In this document: positions 48,301-59,538 of the stretch, one piece after another
How the letters are laid out: each line of letters starts with the position of its first letter
How positions within the stretch are numbered: the stretch's first letter is position 1
NCBI GenBank assembly: GCA_907163345.1
Contig: CAJQUN010000023.1
Coordinates: 6,458,598-6,522,597 of the forward strand
Length of the DNA stretch: 64,000 nt
Source: Haberlea rhodopensis
Taxonomy: Eukaryota > Streptophyta > Magnoliopsida > Lamiales > Gesneriaceae
Reading direction: 5' to 3'
The notes under the pieces: model-generated
Databases searched by the model: none
Seen by the model: the letters and a program-made list of their open reading frames with translations, nothing else
Told to the model about the DNA's origin: nothing
Translations under genes and position numbers: made by a program

Positions 48301-49597
48301 GAAGGATCGACTTAGATGAATCATTGCACAGTCGCCAGACTTGAAGCTATCCGAATCTTTCTTGCTTATGCTGCCTTTAAAGACTTCAAAGTAATATCAG
48401 ATGGACGTCAAGAGTGCCTTCTTAATGGAAGCTCAGGAAGAAGTCTACATTGAGCAACCACCTGATTTCAGAACCATTTGTATCCCAATCATGTATATCT
48501 ACTGAATAAAGCAGTGTATGGTCTGAAACAAAGCTCCAAGAGCCTGGTATGACACTCTATCTCAATTTCTGCTGAACCATGATTTCCAGATCGGCTTCAG
48601 TAGATAAAACTCTATTTAAATTCATTAAGGGGGAACATACCCTATTAGTTTAGATTTATGTGACATAATCTTTGGGTCAACTAACCCCAAATTGTGCGAG
48701 AAAATTTTCTAAGTTAATGCAGGGCAGTTCGAGATGAGCATGATGGGAGAATTGTCATTCTTTCTGGGTCTGCAAGTAAAACAGCTCAACAATGGCATTT
48801 TCATCAATCAGGACCAAGTATACCAAAGAGCTCCTCAAGAGATTTGGAATGGAAACATGCTCAACTGCATCAACTCCAATGAGTCCAACAATCAGTTAGA
48901 CAAAGATGAAGGGGGAACGGCAGTTGAAGTAACCATGTATAGAGGACTAATCGGATCGCTATTGTATCTTACAGCGAGCCGGCCCGATATTATGTTTTCA
49001 GTCTGTATGTGCGCCAGATTTCAGTCAGAACCAAAGCAATCACATTTTATTGCTGCCAAGCGTATTCTGAAATATTTAAAAGGATCTCAGAACGTTGGTT
49101 CTTTGGTACTCCAAAGATTCAAACTTCAGCTTGATCGGGTATTCAGACGCAGACTACGCTGGGTGTAAGATCGATCGTAAAAGCACCAGTGGAACATGTC
49201 AATTCCTAGGTGAAAGATTGATTTCTTGGTTCAGTAAGAAGCAGACATCGATTGCCACATCCACAGCTGAAGCAGAATACCTAGCCGCTGGAAGCTGTTG
49301 TGCTCAAATGCTCTGGATTCAACACCAGCTCAAAGACTATGGCATCCAAGCTGTTGACTCTCCGATATTTGCGACAACACAAGTGCAATCGCTATAACGT
49401 ATAATCCCGTTCTGCACTCTCGAACAAAGCATATTGATATACGACATCATTTTATTCGAGATCATGTTGGCAAAAAGGAAATTCGGATCGAGCACATTTC
49501 AACAGAGCAGCAAGCAGCAGACATCTTCACTAAACCGCTTCCTGAGGCTAAGTTTAATTATTTCCGTCAAATTCTTGGTTTAATTGACTTATCTTAA
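48301..49597 (+). pseudogene. SIRE-like copia pol, 3' part (reverse transcriptase and RNase H)
   Basis: Begins inside the reverse transcriptase. The region around MDVKSAFLNG (about 48400-48430) and KAVYGLKQ (about 48508-48535) is recognisable with frame changes. Near 48656-48670 a deletion removes part of the YVDD catalytic codons; IIFGSTNPKLCEKFSKLMQ follows. The frame from 48734 gives MMGELSFFLGLQVKQ, SRPDIMF, RILKYLKGSQN. RNase H follows (YSDADYAGCKIDRKSTSGTC, STAEAEYLAAGSC), then the end QQAADIFTKPLP...LGLIDLS with a stop at 49597. The order RT, RNase H, extra ORF and LTR marks the SIRE lineage. The lost catalytic codons mean this copy cannot produce an active enzyme. Confidence 0.85.
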
Positions 49598-49990
49598 TTA
49601 GTTTAGATGTTTTTATTCTTTTCGCACTTGAAGATTTTTTTTGTCACCACAGATCGATAATACAATGTTCAGAAAGACACAGACCGGTCCAAACTTTCAG
49701 ACCGATCCTTGTCAGTCTGATTTTATCCTATGATCTGTCTGGACAATAACAACAGCTCGGACTGATTGACCATTTTAACTAGTTGTACTTTAACCGCCTT
49801 ATCTTTCTTTATCCTGACCGTTTATTTTGAATTATTTAATTCTCAGTCTTGGAGATAAATACACGTGTCTTCTCTCTCCTATTTAGCGGGCTGAACATTT
49901 CATACTTGTTCACTTTTTACAATTTACCGCTTTCTACCTTCCTACTCTCTCACTCTCTTACTCTTCGCACTTCCTTTAAACTCTTTTCAA
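49598..49990 (+). promoter_or_regulatory. Leader between pol and the extra ORF, possible internal promoter
   Basis: ATAAATA at 49855-49861 sits about 130 bp before the ATG at 49991 and is followed by a long pyrimidine-rich leader (TCTCTC repeats, 49868-49985). Such an arrangement would suit a separate transcript for the extra ORF. This is inference; nothing here proves initiation. Confidence 0.3.
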
Positions 49991-52424
49991 ATGGCTACCA
50001 TCACTCATAACTCACTCTCCGTTGAGTTTGATGACATTTACAGGGCAGAAGATGCTGCGATGGTGTCCATTTTTAGAGCCCTGGAATCATCTGGTTTAAG
50101 GAACTTCTTGGAATGCGGAACAGTTGTTTATGAATCAGAAATCCGCGAGCTGTTCGCCAACGCCATCTCCCGGAAGACATCCATTTCTACTACTGTCCAG
50201 GGCAAATCTTTCGAGATCTCGCCAACAACGATGGCCAAGACCTTTGGCCTCCCCAGTTTCGGACTGACAGAGTTCGGACAGACTCCTCAAGCGTCACTCT
50301 TAGATCTTCAGGGGAAGATTTCTATTTCTGGCCAACGATTGCAACCCTCCTTTAAGAAGAAGGAAATGCTCTTCCATTTCCAGGTGCTGTGCGAAGTGGT
50401 AGGCAAGCCACTTTTGGGTAAAGCAGGAAGTTTCGATGCTGTAACCGCCGAAAAGTTCAGGGCTATGGCGGCTATTGTATCCGGCCAGAAGATAAACTGG
50501 TCCATGATTTTGTTTGGAGTACTGCTGGAAACGGTGATTGCATCCAAGCACGCCGTATGTTTTGTTGTTCCTCTCAGCAAGCTCTTGGAGTCCTTAGGCC
50601 TCGAGCTGAGCAAGCCGTCTGCTCTCCGTCCCTTTAAGATCCTTAACTCCAAAGGGCTTGCACTGCTGAAGTCCAAGAGTGCTCTGCCTACTCCTGCTAC
50701 TCTGGCTGCAGTCAAGGTTGAGCAGGACGAGGAACCAGTTGCTGTGCGCAAACCTCGGGTCAAGCGGAAGCTGACCATTCAGACTGACTCAGAAGCCACC
50801 CAGTCTGCTCACTCATCACCAACCAAGCCACTTCCCAAAAGCCCCGAACCCAGATTACCAAACCAGCTAAATCTCTACCTCCACCCATACTACCACCCTC
50901 TAAAGCAACCCCTGCCCCTCAACCTTCCACCCAGCTTTCACAAGCTTCAACCCCTGCACCCAAAGTCACCCTTAGAATTCCCTCTGCCAATCCCGTGGTC
51001 AAAGGGATAGTTATCACTGAGTTGGGAGACTATACCCAATCAGGGATTAAGTCCCCTTCCTCCACCGGCAAGGGAAAAGCCATTCTCACCGAACCCCTCT
51101 CTACTAAACCCAAATCTGCAGCGCAGACTGCCATCGACATCGCTATGGAGGATGTTGATGAGAGGCTAAAGGAACTCATTGTGGTTTTTGATGAATATGT
51201 CCAGTACCGGACTATCAACCACATTGAGCTGTTCTACGGTAAGTTGCACAGATTGAAGAAAATGGAAGATGAAGCTCTGAAAGGAACAAAGACTGACGAT
51301 GTTCGACTTGCCGTGCAGCGCAGAGATTTATTTACGGCAAAACACAGATTCAGACTGGCTAATCTGCTTCTTGTTGCCAAAAAGAAGAACTTCGATCCGC
51401 TTGCTCCAACTGCCAGAGATGATGGGGCTGTGATTGCTCAACTCGAGATGGATGTTCATGCTCTATCCTTAGCTGTCCGTTTTCAACGACAGAAGCTAAG
51501 TATCTCCACTCCAGCCACAAGCCCGGATCATCCTTCTGCAAGCAAGACTCTGGCAGAACCATTTATCGAGGTTATTCCTTCTGATGCAGCACAACAGACA
51601 GAGGATCAGCCTGCAGAGCACGTACCAGACCAGACAGCGGAGCAGCCATTGCCTAATGCTCCGTCTGCAACAGATGATGAACCAATGAATGTTCTGTTGG
51701 ACTCTCCGACAACATCTATTCCATTGAAGTCATCAGCCTCCCGTGCACTACCCAGTCCAGCTGAAGCATGTGCAACAACTGAAGTACCAGACCTCATCGA
51801 TCCGGATTTCGTGGTATCTACAGTGGTTGCAGCTCTCCAAGTTGAGGAACCTCCCAGTCCCCACTCTCCTCCGGGACCATCAGATGAAGATTTGGCCTTC
51901 ATTCAAGGTTTTTCTTCGGATCTGGTCACTCTGATCCGATCCGAAAGTCATCAAGCTGCCATCGTGCCGATTGCTGAAGAAGATGACCATGCTATGTCAT
52001 CATCAGATCACTCCCCCAGCAAGCTATCTGATGCACCTCCATCCCTGGCACGGACTATCCAGCACTTCTCTGATACCTGTCTGTCCTTGACTCAACGCAT
52101 TCTAGAAGTTCATCAAGGTCAGAGGGTCACAGCCTTGGACTTTGCTTCTTTCAAAGAGAAGATGAATGCCAGTATCGGAAGCCTTCAGCGCGGCATAAAC
52201 GATCTGTTTTCTCAACAGGCCTCTTACAAGAACAGCCTGAGAAAAGAGCAGATCGAGCTAGCCACTGAAACAGAGCATCTGTTGCCAATTCCCTCCGCGC
52301 TCAAGACGTTCGTCTTGACGCTATCAGCGCGCAGCTAGCACAAGTTGTCGACTTTCTTCAAGAGATTGCTGCTGACAAAAAGGGGGAAAAGAAGACAGAC
52401 TTCAGGCCGCCTTCTAGAAAATAA
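49991..52424 (+). pseudogene. Extra 3' ORF of SIRE-like copia element (best copy, frameshifted)
   Basis: From ATG 49991 the frame is open for 339 codons to 51010. It starts MATITHNSLSVEFDD, carries a globular domain to about residue 240 (AISRKTS, TFGLPSFGLTEFGQTP, KKKEMLFHFQVLCEVVGKPL, KHAVCFVVPLSKLLESL), then a basic KRKL box and a Pro-rich linker. A one-base loss near 50838-50843 shifts the frame; the original product continues in the other frame through GIVITELGDYTQSGIK to 52338. A second shift near 52275-52290 separates the usual C-terminus (DFLQEIAADKKGE). The second half is acidic, Ser/Pro-rich and ends in a helical segment. The N-terminal domain looks like the plant transposon-protein domain of such ORFs. 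It occupies the place of the env-like gene in SIRE elements, but I see no signal peptide or membrane segment that would make it an envelope protein. GC is clearly higher than in the surroundings. Confidence 0.75.
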
Positions 52425-52677
52425 TATTTTCAGACTGTGTATTTTTAGGATTTTCTTGGTGATCAATAAAATCCTCGTTTGATTAAGTCTGTGTTCATTT
52501 ATTTTGAACTTCATCATAAGGCTTAATAATAAAGATTTAATCGATTCAACTTAATGAAGTTCATTTATTTTGAACAAAGAAGTAATCGATCCGAAAGCAT
52601 TCGCTTCAGAGCTCTTATCAAGACTGGTTAAAAAGACTTAGAAGCTAGGTTTTGTCATCATCAAAAAGGGGGAATTT
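52425..52677 (+). mobile_element. 3' untranslated stretch and polypurine tract of SIRE-like element
   Basis: Counterpart of 3513-3796: repeated TTCATTTATTTTGAA phrase, then TTTTGTCATCATC and AAAAAGGGGGAATT at 52664-52677. Confidence 0.65.
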
Positions 52678-53842
52678 GTTAGTTCCGGACCTTATCGATG
52701 AGATTTTAAAGATGACAAAACATTTCAGACCGGATCGATAGAAATCAGTTTGACCAGATCGATCGGACAAAACAGAGCAAGATGACAAAACATTTCAGAC
52801 CGGATCGATGGAAATCAGGCATACCAGATCGATCGCGCAAAGCAGAGCAAGCTGATAAAGTATATCACATATCAGACCGGATCGATGGATTCCAGACTGA
52901 CTAGATCGATACTTCAGATCGATCTCAATCTTTATCAGATCAAAGCAGTCAAAGATACATAAAGGATGGCTTCTCAGTCCAAACCATTAACGGTCATTTA
53001 TTGTAGCATTTAATGCTGTAATTAATGCTACAAAGGATCAAAAGTCGAAGATTGCCATTAAAGGTAAGAAGACAAAGAAGAGCTTACCTGACAGTCGCCG
53101 AAAGCATACACCAGAACGGCAAGTGTCCTGAAGAAGAAGACTGTAGCTTTCTCAGAGTTTAAAAAGAGTCAAAGTCGCACATTAAGGGAAACAATGTCGT
53201 TGTTACCCTCAACTATAAAAGGATGCAACAAAAGGAAGACATAGACTCTGGATTTTGAACTCACGCTGATCAATTGAAAAGCACACAAGAAAGCAACTGC
53301 ACACGCTTACAAAGTTCAGAAGCTTTCGAGCTGAAGTTATTTATTTAAGCGCGATTACTTTGTAACATTTGATCATTGTAGGATCACTGTGCGCATTGTG
53401 TATTGAAAATAGAAGTGAGCAACTTATTGTAACTGTCAGACAGAGTGTGTCTGAGCAGGTTGAGTGACTAGGAGTTTCAGATTGGTAGTGAGGTAAATCC
53501 AGCCTGAATCGGGTTTGTACAACAGGATTGTATAAATCAAAGTCTTCTAGTATAAACCTTCCTTAATTGGAAGAAGGGGAGACGTAGAAGGATTACACCA
53601 CCTTCGAACTTCCAGAAACATATCCTGTGTTTTATCCTTCCTCACTTAGCCATCGAGCCGTTCTTACTTTTACAAGAGCAGACCGTTTCCGCACTTACCT
53701 TTTTAGTGGTCTGTTCTGTTCAAAGAGTTGATTAAGTAACAGATTTCTTTCACTAATCCGAAAGAATTCACAAGGGATAAATTTTATAAGGAGTGTTCAT
53801 TCACCCCCCCCCCCCTCTAAACACTCCGGACCGATCCTAACA
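52678..53842 (+). mobile_element. 3' LTR of SIRE-like copia element (copy 2)
   Basis: 1165 bp from TGTTAGTTCCGGACC to CCGATCCTAACA. Homologous to 3797-4877. The 5' third has three spaced CAGACCGGATCGAT phrases and several GATCGATC words. A C-run (about 53803-53816) precedes the TCTAAACAC end. The 5' LTR is not in the window. Confidence 0.85.
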
Positions 53843-55168
53843 TATATATATTAAGAAATGTACTGTTAAGTTTAGTTGAGAAGTTGCATCAGATATAAAG
53901 TGATAAAATGATCAAATTAACACGTAGACGCAATCCGTGGAAGGATAATTAATACGGAAACCTAAATAAGAGGAAAGTTTTAATTTTAAATACATGAAAA
54001 ATTTGACAATATTGCCAGTAGAAAAGGAAGTGTAGGCATGTGCGTGTGTGTATGTAGATATGAAAACTTGGAATTATTTCTTAAAATAAATAAACTAATG
54101 TTTTCTTGACTTTTAATCAAATATTGTGAGAACTATTTAGCTGTCTTGCTTTGAGTCAATGATAAGAGGGGTTATAATTGCGTAGTTGAGAGCATGTAGT
54201 TTTATGTACATGAACCACCCACACGTTTCATTGTCTGTTTTTGGGTTGAGATAGGTAAGTAAAGTCTTTCAATATTAACCAAATTAATATCGTAATATAC
54301 TAAACTCGCGAGTATCCACAACTAATATTCTAAGTACTTGGAGATTTTGGAAGTAATTATGAGAAGAGAGTTGCCCTTAACGACAAAATTAGCCAGCTTT
54401 GATGGCACCATCATTAATTTTCCATTAGTTTTTTCCCCTTCCAAACAAAAAACATTAACACGCTTCGTTAGCCCTTTTTTTTGTGTCATTGTTAGAATAA
54501 CACTTCGTTTAATTAAATGGTTAAATAGATTGCACCCAGTTTTATATTTTAATACACATTCAAACGTATTCTATACTTGAAATTAATCATCATTCTAACT
54601 TATAAGGAATTATGTTCGAATTAAAGATGATCAGGGGCGGATGCACATCTGCCTCCACTAGCCAAAAAAACAAAAACTTAATTTTTTTTTTTTAAAAATT
54701 GTTCTTCTTTACCTCCAAAATTACAGTTTGCCCTTCAAAACTAATATATTATACCTCCTAATATTAAATTTTGACCCCAAATTTGTTTTTGCAGCTCTTG
54801 CCAAATTTCCTGCTTGCGCCCATGACTTTGATAATATACTTCCTAAGTTTCACTAATGATTTTAGATGATATATGAAGCGACCGACAATGTATTAATTTT
54901 ATTTGTTAAGTAAGAATATTTAATATTTGGTTCTCATTGTCTAAACATAAATATGTCATTCCAAACAAGATAAAATTTCACCCATTATTAACCTCAAACA
55001 ATATTATCATGGCGACAAATGTATAATAATTATTGCCGTCCCTAACCTTTATTAGGCCCTAAGTCCCTAACCATGCCTTTAGCATTCAATAATCACTCGT
55101 TTCCCCCCTTAAGCAGAACATTTTCATTATTTAACTCACTAAATGACCTGTGAGAATCTTCTTTCCAA
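53843..55168. other. AT-rich upstream region of the MYB gene
   Basis: No gene seen. A segment from about 54635 to 54832 starts CAGGGGCGGATGCAC and ends with GCGCCCATG, which could be a small non-autonomous hAT-type element, but I cannot confirm its ends. The rest has no repeats shared with the window. Confidence 0.35.
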
Positions 55169-55175
55169 TATAAAT
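55169..55175 (+). promoter_or_regulatory. Candidate TATA box of the MYB gene
   Basis: TATAAAT, about 100 bp before the ATG at 55276, which is a usual distance for a plant gene with a short leader. No other evidence. Confidence 0.4.
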
Positions 55176-55275
55176 TCTTCTATACCATCCACAACTTCAA
55201 ATCGACCCTTGTTAATTTAGAGTACCAAAAGGGGACTCCAACCTTAGAATAGTTTTTTTTTTTTGTGGACAAGAA

Positions 55276-56443
55276 ATGGGAAGACAACCTTGTTGTGACA
55301 AAATTGGTCTGAAGAGAGGTCCATGGACTGTAGATGAAGATCAGAAACTTATGAGTTTTATTATGAATAATGGCATTCAATGCTGGAGAATGATACCCAA
55401 GCTTGCAGGTAAAACACATAGTTCTGTTTCTGATTTATGTTACGAGGGGCCGAGTAGCAAATGACAAAATTAACTTAAACTTTTATTTGATGTCTGAACT
55501 CTCGCCCACTCCATTAAATTATTGGGTATGTTTCTGATTTTAATATGATATTAAGTTTTGCTCAAAGAATGGATATTTCTTGAAACATTGTCAATGTAGG
55601 GTTGTTGAGGTGTGGAAAAAGCTGCAGATTGAGATGGATAAATTATCTAAGGCCTGATCTTAAACGTGGGGTTCTATCAGAAACGGAGGAGAATCAGATT
55701 ATAGAGCTTCATGCTCGACTTGGGAACAGGTCTGTTTTTTGTTTTCTTAGCTTGAGAGCTTCTCTAATTAAAATTAACAAGTGTAACTCAAATATTTAAA
55801 TAATAGAAAATATCGATTTTTTGATTCAGCTCAAAGTTTGCCAACATGTTGCAGGTGGTCTAAAATTGCATCACATTTTCCAGGGCGAACCGATAATGAA
55901 ATCAAGAATCATTGGAACACTCGAATCAAGAAACGGCTAAAGCTCCTCGGACTAGACCCCATTACACACCAGCCCATTCAGCAAAAAACACAAAAAAATG
56001 AAGAGACAAACAAAGCAGACGTCGAATCAAATTCGTGCAATGAAAACAAACAAGAGGAGATCAAAATTTCTCATGCCAAAGATTCATCAGAAACAGATGC
56101 CCAAAGAAGCTGCTGCAATGAGGCCAATATCAGCACCAGTGTCGCAAGTGAAACCACACATCTCATTAATAACTATGAGATGCTGATGCTCACGAGTAAT
56201 TTGGACATGGATTTATGGATGGCAAATCAAGAAATGGACAGCATCTCTACAGGTTACTGCCCTTCGTTTTCTTTAGAAGATTCAGTGAAATGTTACCCTA
56301 ATTCAGCTGGTGAATCGGCCAGTTCGATTCAAGAAAATAGTGCTATATTTCAGTTTGTTGAGACTGCAGATTCAATGGTTTCTTGGGATTTCGGATTCAA
56401 TCAATTCGATCAACAATTTCTATTTCCTGAAACAATGGGATGA
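55276..56443 (+). CDS. R2R3-MYB transcription factor (3 exons)
   Basis: Exons 55276-55408, 55600-55729 and 55855-56443 give 283 residues. Both introns have GT-AG ends and lie at the two classic R2R3-MYB positions: the first splits the Gly codon after PKLA, the second the Arg codon after LGN. R2 is about residues 14-61 (W17, W37, W57) and R3 about 67-112 (W89, W108; the first Trp is replaced, as is usual). The start MGRQPCCDKIGLKRGPWT and the phrases GIQCWRMIPKLAG, SKIASHFPGRTDNEIKNHWN and LLGLDPITHQP resemble the MYB20/40/43/85/99 assemblage, with the R2 text closest to MYB40/MYB99-like proteins. The R3 positions used for binding R-type bHLH partners are not matched (E80, R84, K91, H95), so a partner-independent regulator is more likely. 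The C-terminal part (113-283) is Ser/Asn-rich and acidic with aromatic residues near the end (SWDFGFNQFDQQFLF), as expected for an activation region. It should act in the nucleus. Targets cannot be read from the sequence. Confidence 0.92.
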
Positions 56444-56813
56444 GACATCTTCCTAGAATTCTTAATTTAGTTAAAGTCCACCATTGTAATTATTTAATCA
56501 GTCTTTCCATGTGTTTATAATTAATATCAGCTCTCTTTTACTCAATTATCTTTGTTTAATAAGATGTTAAACTTTTTGTTATTAATATATTAATCCATCT
56601 ATATATCTAATCTTATGCTTAATCATTATGTTTTCGACTGTGTTCTCCTTTCAATAACAAAAGATAAATATACCTTAAAAGGAATATATTCTTAGTTGCA
56701 TATATTAAATTAATTAATAGAGTTACCAATAGTTCACAAATGGAATTAAAAAAAAAAAATCAAGTATGAAATAAGTAAGTTAGGGATTATTATATTGAAA
56801 CTTTGAATATATC
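56444..56813. other. 3' flank of the MYB gene
   Basis: AT-rich. No clean AATAAA signal, although ATAATTAATA and AATAAGAT occur within 130 bp of the stop. No gene. Confidence 0.4.
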
Positions 56814-57154
56814 TGTCAAGATATCAAATTACCAATCCGAAGCAGCTCAAGTTGATCACAATAATCTGGACAAATCAACGCAACTGGAAGTCTCATATAA
56901 CTAATTCAAGAATGATAGTTTTAGTTTTAACTTTAGTTAGTTTTTAGTCAGTCTAGTTAGTTATAATTATATTAGATTCTTGCCCAAGATTCCAATATAT
57001 TGCAGATTCGTCCTTCACATTCAGATATAAAATAAGGCAACAGTTTACAATTCTTGTAATTTTGATCTTCAGAAATTCAGTTCATTCATCTTCCTTCGTG
57101 TTATTGAGTCGGATTATACATTTTGGAATTCATCTCAATATTGAGAAGTTAACG
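56814..57154 (+). mobile_element. 5' LTR of a copia element
   Basis: About 341 bp starting TGTCAAGATATC and ending GAAGTTAACG, directly followed by TGGTATCATTCCCTGA, whose first bases match the Met-tRNA priming site of copia elements. A gag start follows at 57241. The missing CA end makes the right border approximate. Confidence 0.65.
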
Positions 57155-57240
57155 TGGTATCATTCCCTGAGGGATAATCGATCCACAATCTACTCGTCCG
57201 GGCACAAAAATTTCATATTCTCATCTTCCGAAATTCAATC

Positions 57241-57518
57241 ATGGCCTCTGTTTCTAATGGAGAAACCGCTTCGATGACTATTTTGCTAAATCCGGCAGGA
57301 TCCATCGTCGTCATATTTCTACTCCCAAGTGACAAACACGGTGCTCTTATCGTTGACGAAATGTTCACGGGTGAGAACTACGTATCTTGGTCCAAATCTG
57401 TTCAAATGGCTTTTAATGTCAAAAACAAGATTTCTTTTCTTGATGAATCTTTGCCATGTCCACCGTCTTTTTCGAGAGTTTTATTTATTGCCTGGACTAG
57501 AGCCAATAATCTTGTTCT
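57241..57518 (+). pseudogene. Copia gag, N-terminal part (split by a solo LTR)
   Basis: From ATG 57241: a short N-terminus, then PSDKHGALIV, MFTGENYVSWSKSVQMAFNV, KNKISFLDESLP and WTRANNLVLSL. This is the N-terminal Gag domain of plant copia elements (Retrotran_gag_3 type), where a GENY.SW box is typical. The reading frame runs into the LTR inserted at 57524. It resumes, out of frame and eroded, at 61094. Confidence 0.75.
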
Positions 57519-59538
57519 CTCCCTATAATGTCCGGAAATTAATGGTGTTAATCCCGGAGTGATAATAATCCTTAACGGATTTTAATTGTGGTAATTATGA
57601 ATTCATTACGGTGTTGGGACTCCCGAGGATTTTAAATCCTGTATTTGGGGTTTTTGGATCCAAGGGTTGAGATTGTATTCTCATCGTTGTGATAACCTTG
57701 GAATTTGGTTTTGGTGGAATCTGGGGTCTGGGGTGCTTTGATTTGAGGCTGGTAATGGAAATTGAGATTAAGAGATAATTATTGAACACATATGATTTTT
57801 AATGAGTCATGATGTATTTGTGGACGACTCGGGATTTTTGAGCCTTTGTACTATATATACCAAGTGGACTCGGTGTTCAAGCATTCTCTCCTCTATTTTC
57901 TGTCTCTCTCACGCCTAAACCCTCCCCCCCCCCCCCCCCCCCCCCTTCCCCTCTTTTCATCCATGGAGAAGAAATCGTTGGAAGCTCGACTTTGAGGCGA
58001 TATTTCATAAAGATAATTGGGTAAGATGCTTCCCCTCGTGTTTATCTTCGTTTAGTATTAATTTTGTGGAATTTGGTAAGGATTTGTTATGGGTTTGAGA
58101 TTTGGGAATTTTTGTTAAAATTCTTAAATTGAAGTTTTGATGTTTGTAATGAGTTTAAATGGGGTATTGGTGGTGTTGAAGGTGTTGGGGGTGTTGAATT
58201 GGGTTTGGGTGTGAAAAAACCATTGAAGCAAAGTTTTTCGGAAAATCGCAGGTCGCGATCGATCGCGGCTCGGCGCCGATCGATCGCGGCTCGGCGCCGA
58301 TCGATCGCGACATTATTCTAAAATTTGGGGAAGATGTACAGTATCGGCGATCGATCGCTAAGTCTCAGCGATCGATCGCGAGGGGTTTGGCGATCGATCG
58401 CGGAGACTCGCGATCGATCGCGGAGACTCGCGATCGATCGCGTAAGTGTTCTGTTGGGCAGCAGGTGCGCGCGATCGATCGCGACAAAAGCGACGATCGA
58501 TCGCGGCTCGAAGAATTGAGTTTTTTTTCAAAACTTTGTTAAAAGTTAGGATTTTGGAAACGGGGTTTAATTAGCCGATTTTCGGGGCAATGCCTACATT
58601 CCAATGAGAATATTACACTTTAAAATGAAATGATTTGAATTGAACTTTGATAAGGGTACTACTCAATTGAATTAATTGATAGCATTGAACTTAGAAATGG
58701 GATGGCTTGAGTAGTACGCATAGTTCATTAATTGTGATAAATCATCGTGGTAGGACGATGCATTTAGGGGTTGTTTACATACTTATGCATGAGGTTGTGT
58801 GCTTTTGATTGATTGTGAGCCATTAAATGTATATAGCGAATAATTCACTATATCTCGGGGCAAAGGCAAAGATTGGTTCTGGCTACTGGATTATAAGGTA
58901 CGTATAACGTACGAGTATAATTAAATATATTATTGTCATTGTTAGATGAATAATATAGCCTTGTTGCAATGAGTTATTACATATTGTGAATTATGATGTT
59001 GTCGTTGTTGAGCGGGTATTGGATTGTGATACAGCCGTTGTTGAGTGTGCAAGAGGTTAGAGTGTCGTCGCGGTTGAGCGAGCGATGTGATACGATGTGA
59101 TGAAACTGTGAAATCATTAAATTGATATACATTAGTGTAATGATTTAGCTATATTTGATTATGAAATTGGCGGTATGAGATGGGTTTAGTTAATCAATGT
59201 GATGATTAACTGATTTTTGAATATGATGATTTTGATTATTGTGAGAACAGGAACAACATGGGAAATCCCATATGGTAACGGTACATACAGGGAGTGCCTT
59301 CTAACTTTACAACATTTAAATTCTGTAAATTATGAATTGTGAGATTGTTGATATAGAGATTGTGTTATTGGTATGCTCACCCCGTGTGGTGGCTGTTTAT
59401 GTTGGAACAGGTAGAACAGGTACATCATTGACTCTGGAGTTGAGTTCGGGCTGTAGATTAGGAATGCTCCCAGGACTGAGGTATCAACACTAGTATGGAG
59501 TAGTGCGCTTTATACATTGTGTTGAGCCTTAAACGCAT

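Noticed and set aside
47779..48324. Open frames across the N gap
   Set aside because: They consist of unknown residues and are produced by the placeholder Ns.
49991..51010. True retroviral envelope gene
   Set aside because: No signal peptide, membrane anchor or cleavage site is visible; only the position is env-like.
54635..54832. Non-autonomous hAT element starting CAGGGGCGG
   Set aside because: Only a terminus-like start is visible; I could not match a full inverted end or an 8-bp target duplication.
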